A DNA stretch of 7,659 bases from contig JALOLM010000088.1 in NCBI GenBank assembly GCA_025455985.1, positions 1 through 7,659 of the forward strand, given 5' to 3'. Made by a program: the position numbers and the translations under genes. Origin of the DNA: Candidatus Nanopelagicales bacterium. Lineage in GTDB: Bacteria > Actinomycetota > Actinomycetes > S36-B12 > UBA10799. The notes beneath the pieces are model-generated. The model saw only the letters and a program-made list of their open reading frames with translations. It did no database searches and was not told where the DNA came from. Shown one piece after another: positions 5,854 through 7,659 of this stretch. Positions within the stretch are counted from its first letter, which is position 1. Every line of letters begins with the position of its first letter.

Positions 5854-5884
5854 ACCCGCCCGGGGCAACTTGGGCGGGTTTTTT
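5854..5884 (+). terminator. Intrinsic terminator after the capsid gene
   Basis: ACCCGCCC (5854-5861) pairs with GGGCGGGT (5872-5879) around a ten-base loop, followed by T's to 5884. It lies 21 bases after the capsid stop. The T-run ends one base before ATG 5886 of the next gene, so read-through is needed to express it. Confidence 0.9.
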
Positions 5885-5885
5885 C

Positions 5886-6188
5886 ATGCCCGCATTCAAA
5901 GACCACGACCCCCAGACCGGCATCACCACCACGGTGCACTACGTGGACGACGCCAACAAGGTCGCGATCCAGAAAACCTACGACGCCGAGCCTCTGCTCA
6001 AGGCCGCTGCCGAGAAGCGGGCCGAGACCGAGGGCCAGCGGTGGGGCGAGATGCGCCACATCGGCTTCATCCCCATGGCTGAGCTCGGGAAGATGATGCG
6101 CCAGGACGGCACCGTGGACAAAAAGCGCGTGACCGACTTCCTCAAGCAGAACCCGGCGCTCTGCACGTTCAGTAAGGCCCTGAAATGA
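5886..6188 (+). CDS. Conserved phage head-module protein, about 100 residues
   Basis: This 100-residue protein starts at ATG 5886, directly after the terminator T-run. The only purine-rich stretch before it, GGGCGGG (5872-5878), is the 3' arm of that hairpin; no independent Shine-Dalgarno exists. The N-terminus ('MPAFKDHDPQTGITTTVHYV') is beta-like, followed by 'KVAIQKTYDAEPLLKAAAEK' and the most recognisable segment, 'WGEMRHIGFIPMAELGKMM', then 'KRVTDFLKQNPALCTFSKAL'. This R-H-[IV]-G-x-I-P pattern recurs in short phage proteins next to capsid genes. I recall no firm function; a role in head completion or capsid-associated assembly is plausible from position. The stop overlaps the adaptor start as ATGA. 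Confidence 0.8.
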   Translation: MPAFKDHDPQTGITTTVHYVDDANKVAIQKTYDAEPLLKAAAEKRAETEGQRWGEMRHIGFIPMAELGKMMRQDGTVDKKRVTDFLKQNPALCTFSKALK

Positions 6189-6751
6189 CCTACAGTGAAC
6201 TGCTCGCCAAGGTCGCTGCGTGGCTCAACCGCACCGATCTGACCGGTGTGATCCCGGATTTCGTCGAACTGGCCGAGGAGCGTATCAACCGACACCTGCG
6301 CGTGCGGGCGATGGAGATCGATCTGGCTGTCACGCCCATCGTCGACAACGAAATCACCCTGGCAGCGGACGTTCTGGACGTCAAAACCCTGTGGGTGCCG
6401 GGCTACGAGGGCTCACCCCTCAAACCGCAGTCGCTGGAAACCGTGCTGGCCGGCGGAACCGAGGGCATTCCCTCGATGTTCGCTCACAAAGGGGGCTCGG
6501 TCCTGCGTCTGAACGGGTATGGCGACGTCCAGGGTGTCCTGTACCAGCGCATCCCCGCTCTCGCGACCGCTGGCAGCACCTGGTTGTCGAATTCCGCCTC
6601 CAGCGTGTACCTGTTCGGTGCGCTGTCCGAGGCTGCCATCTACATCGGGGGTGATCCCTCGACGTGGGAGGCCAAGTTCCAGAAAGCCCTGGACGAGATC
6701 CACGGCAACGACAAGCGTTACAACGGCCCGCTGGTGGCCCGGGCACGATGA
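6185..6751 (+). CDS. Head-to-tail adaptor protein
   Basis: This 188-residue protein starts at ATG 6185, overlapping the upstream stop by four bases, with TAAGG at 6173-6177. Adaptors bind under the portal as a ring and connect it to the tail. The N-terminal helix 'MTYSELLAKVAAWLNRTDLT' and 'IPDFVELAEERINRHLRVRA' are characteristic of SU10-type and related phage adaptors. Next come short strands ('EIDLAVTPIVDNEITL', 'DVLDVKTLWV'), a Gly-rich region, 'VLYQRIPAL', then a helical end ('ALSEAAIYIGGDPSTWEAKF', 'QKALDEIHGND'). The length and domain order match the family. It follows the capsid and head-module genes and precedes the nozzle-like gene, the usual order in P22/SU10-type clusters. I see nothing unusual in it. 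Confidence 0.87.
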   Translation: MTYSELLAKVAAWLNRTDLTGVIPDFVELAEERINRHLRVRAMEIDLAVTPIVDNEITLAADVLDVKTLWVPGYEGSPLKPQSLETVLAGGTEGIPSMFAHKGGSVLRLNGYGDVQGVLYQRIPALATAGSTWLSNSASSVYLFGALSEAAIYIGGDPSTWEAKFQKALDEIHGNDKRYNGPLVARAR

Positions 6752-7659
6752 CCCCGATCATTGGCTTCGCCCCGGACGCCGAGCAGACCACGCCCGGCCT
6801 GTTGTCGGACTGCGTGAACCTCATCCCCGCTCAGGTGGGCATGCAGGGCGGTCCTTCCCCGGTCGTGCCTGCGGGCGTCCCTGTTCTCCCGGCCGAATGC
6901 CAGGGTGCTGCGGTGGTTTCGCGCCTGGACGACACCCGGCGCATCATCGCGGGCACCCAGACCAAGATTTACGAGCTCGTCGCAGGTGCTTGGGTGGATC
7001 GCACCCGCACTGTCGGCGGCGACTACACCGGGGGCGCTGAATCCCAGTGGTCGATCACCCAGTTCGGTGACGCAACGCTGATGGCGAACCGCGCCAACGT
7101 GATCCAGCGCTCCACCACGGCTGGTTTTGCCGACATCGCCACCGCTCCACGTGCGGAGGTGGTGTTTTCGGTCGGTGCCTTCGTCATGGCCCTGAACACC
7201 AACGATGGGACCGAAAAGCCCGACGGCTGGCACTGCTGCGCGGCCTTCGATGACACGAGCTGGACGCCCAGCATCACCACGCAAGCCGCCTCAGGGCGGC
7301 TGGTGGCGACTGCGGGCCCTCTTCGTGCGGGTGCAAGGCTCGGTGAGTACGCGGTGGCCTACAAGAACCGCTCGATCTACCTCGGCCAGTACGTCGGCGC
7401 TCCGACCGTCTGGGACTGGATTCAAGTCCCCGGCGGTGAGGCGGGATGCGTGGGCAAGAACGCCCTGTGCGACCTGGGCGGGGTGCATTTCTTCGTCGGT
7501 GACGACAATTTCTGGCTGTTCGACGGAACCCGCCCGGTGCCCATCGGTGATGGTGTTCTTCGGGAGTGGTTCCTGGCGAACTCCAACCCGGCCTTCAAGT
7601 ACAAGACCATGGCCGTGTTCGACCGGCCCAGGAATCTGGTCTGGGTCTTCTACTGCTCG
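6748..7659 (+). CDS. Tail nozzle/hub-like protein, N-terminal 304 residues (runs off window)
   Basis: The frame opens at ATG 6748, overlapping the adaptor stop as ATGA, and is uninterrupted to the window edge. In short-tailed phages of the P22/SU10 type, such proteins extend the portal-adaptor channel as a beta-propeller-like nozzle or hub. Visible signs: an opening 'DCVNLIPAQVGMQGGPSPVV', a Y-x-L...W element (residues 75-82, 'YELVAGAW'), 'WSITQFGDATLMANRANVIQ' (101-120), 'APRAEVVFSVGAFVMAL' (133-149), 'WHCCAAFDDTSWTPSITTQ' (161-179), 'FFVGDDNFWLFDGTRPVPIG' (248-267) and 'LREWF' (271-275). Repeated W-S, F-G-D and G-D-D/G-x-F motifs fit a multi-bladed beta structure. Cysteines occur at 22, 51, 163, 164, 234, 241 and 303. 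It is also compared, by eye, with gp10-like stabilisation proteins. The exact subtype cannot be settled from a partial sequence. Confidence 0.8.
   Translation, partial: MTPIIGFAPDAEQTTPGLLSDCVNLIPAQVGMQGGPSPVVPAGVPVLPAECQGAAVVSRLDDTRRIIAGTQTKIYELVAGAWVDRTRTVGGDYTGGAESQWSITQFGDATLMANRANVIQRSTTAGFADIATAPRAEVVFSVGAFVMALNTNDGTEKPDGWHCCAAFDDTSWTPSITTQAASGRLVATAGPLRAGARLGEYAVAYKNRSIYLGQYVGAPTVWDWIQVPGGEAGCVGKNALCDLGGVHFFVGDDNFWLFDGTRPVPIGDGVLREWFLANSNPAFKYKTMAVFDRPRNLVWVFYCS

Overview
This window is part of the virion-morphogenesis region of a tailed, dsDNA phage or prophage with a podovirus-like head (P22/SU10 type). Every gene I can support is on the + strand. Genes are packed with ATGA, GTGA or TGATG overlaps or gaps of a few bases. 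The sequence is GC-rich with strong G/C bias at third codon positions. Codon use and the style of the small proteins suggest a proteobacterial host, most likely Burkholderiales (Comamonadaceae-like); that host assignment is inference. No integrase, lysis, replication, tRNA or CRISPR sequence is present, so phage and prophage cannot be told apart.

Layout. (1) 2-697: C-terminal part of the portal protein. (2) 699-3891: five or six genes between portal and scaffold: a small beta-rich virion-module protein, an exported cysteine-rich HNH-type protein, a tail-fibre-like protein with a beta-rich C-terminal domain, a 48-residue protein, a protein made of nine tandem ~22-residue repeats plus a helical tail, and a 94-residue helical protein. 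(3) 3893-3960: a small GNRA-loop hairpin followed by two intrinsic terminators in tandem. (4) 3973-5832: scaffold protein and SU10-like major capsid protein, the latter with the strongest Shine-Dalgarno sequence in the window. (5) 5854-5884: another intrinsic terminator, ending one base before the next start codon. (6) 5886-7659: a 100-residue conserved head-module protein, a head-to-tail adaptor, and the first 304 residues of a tail nozzle/hub-like protein that runs off the window.

How it works together. Portal, scaffold and capsid protein build the procapsid; the adaptor and nozzle-like protein extend the portal into the short tail. The genes between portal and scaffold look like an accessory block for surface display, host contact or DNA processing. 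The scaffold-capsid pair has terminators on both sides but no promoter I could recognise, which suggests late transcription by antitermination or leaky read-through, with the terminators adjusting the dose of neighbouring genes.

The most unusual items are the repeat protein, the exported HNH protein, and the start codon placed directly against a terminator. I see no clear evidence of a wholly new defence or enzymatic system; most genes fit known phage families. There is no gene-free stretch longer than 100 bases.
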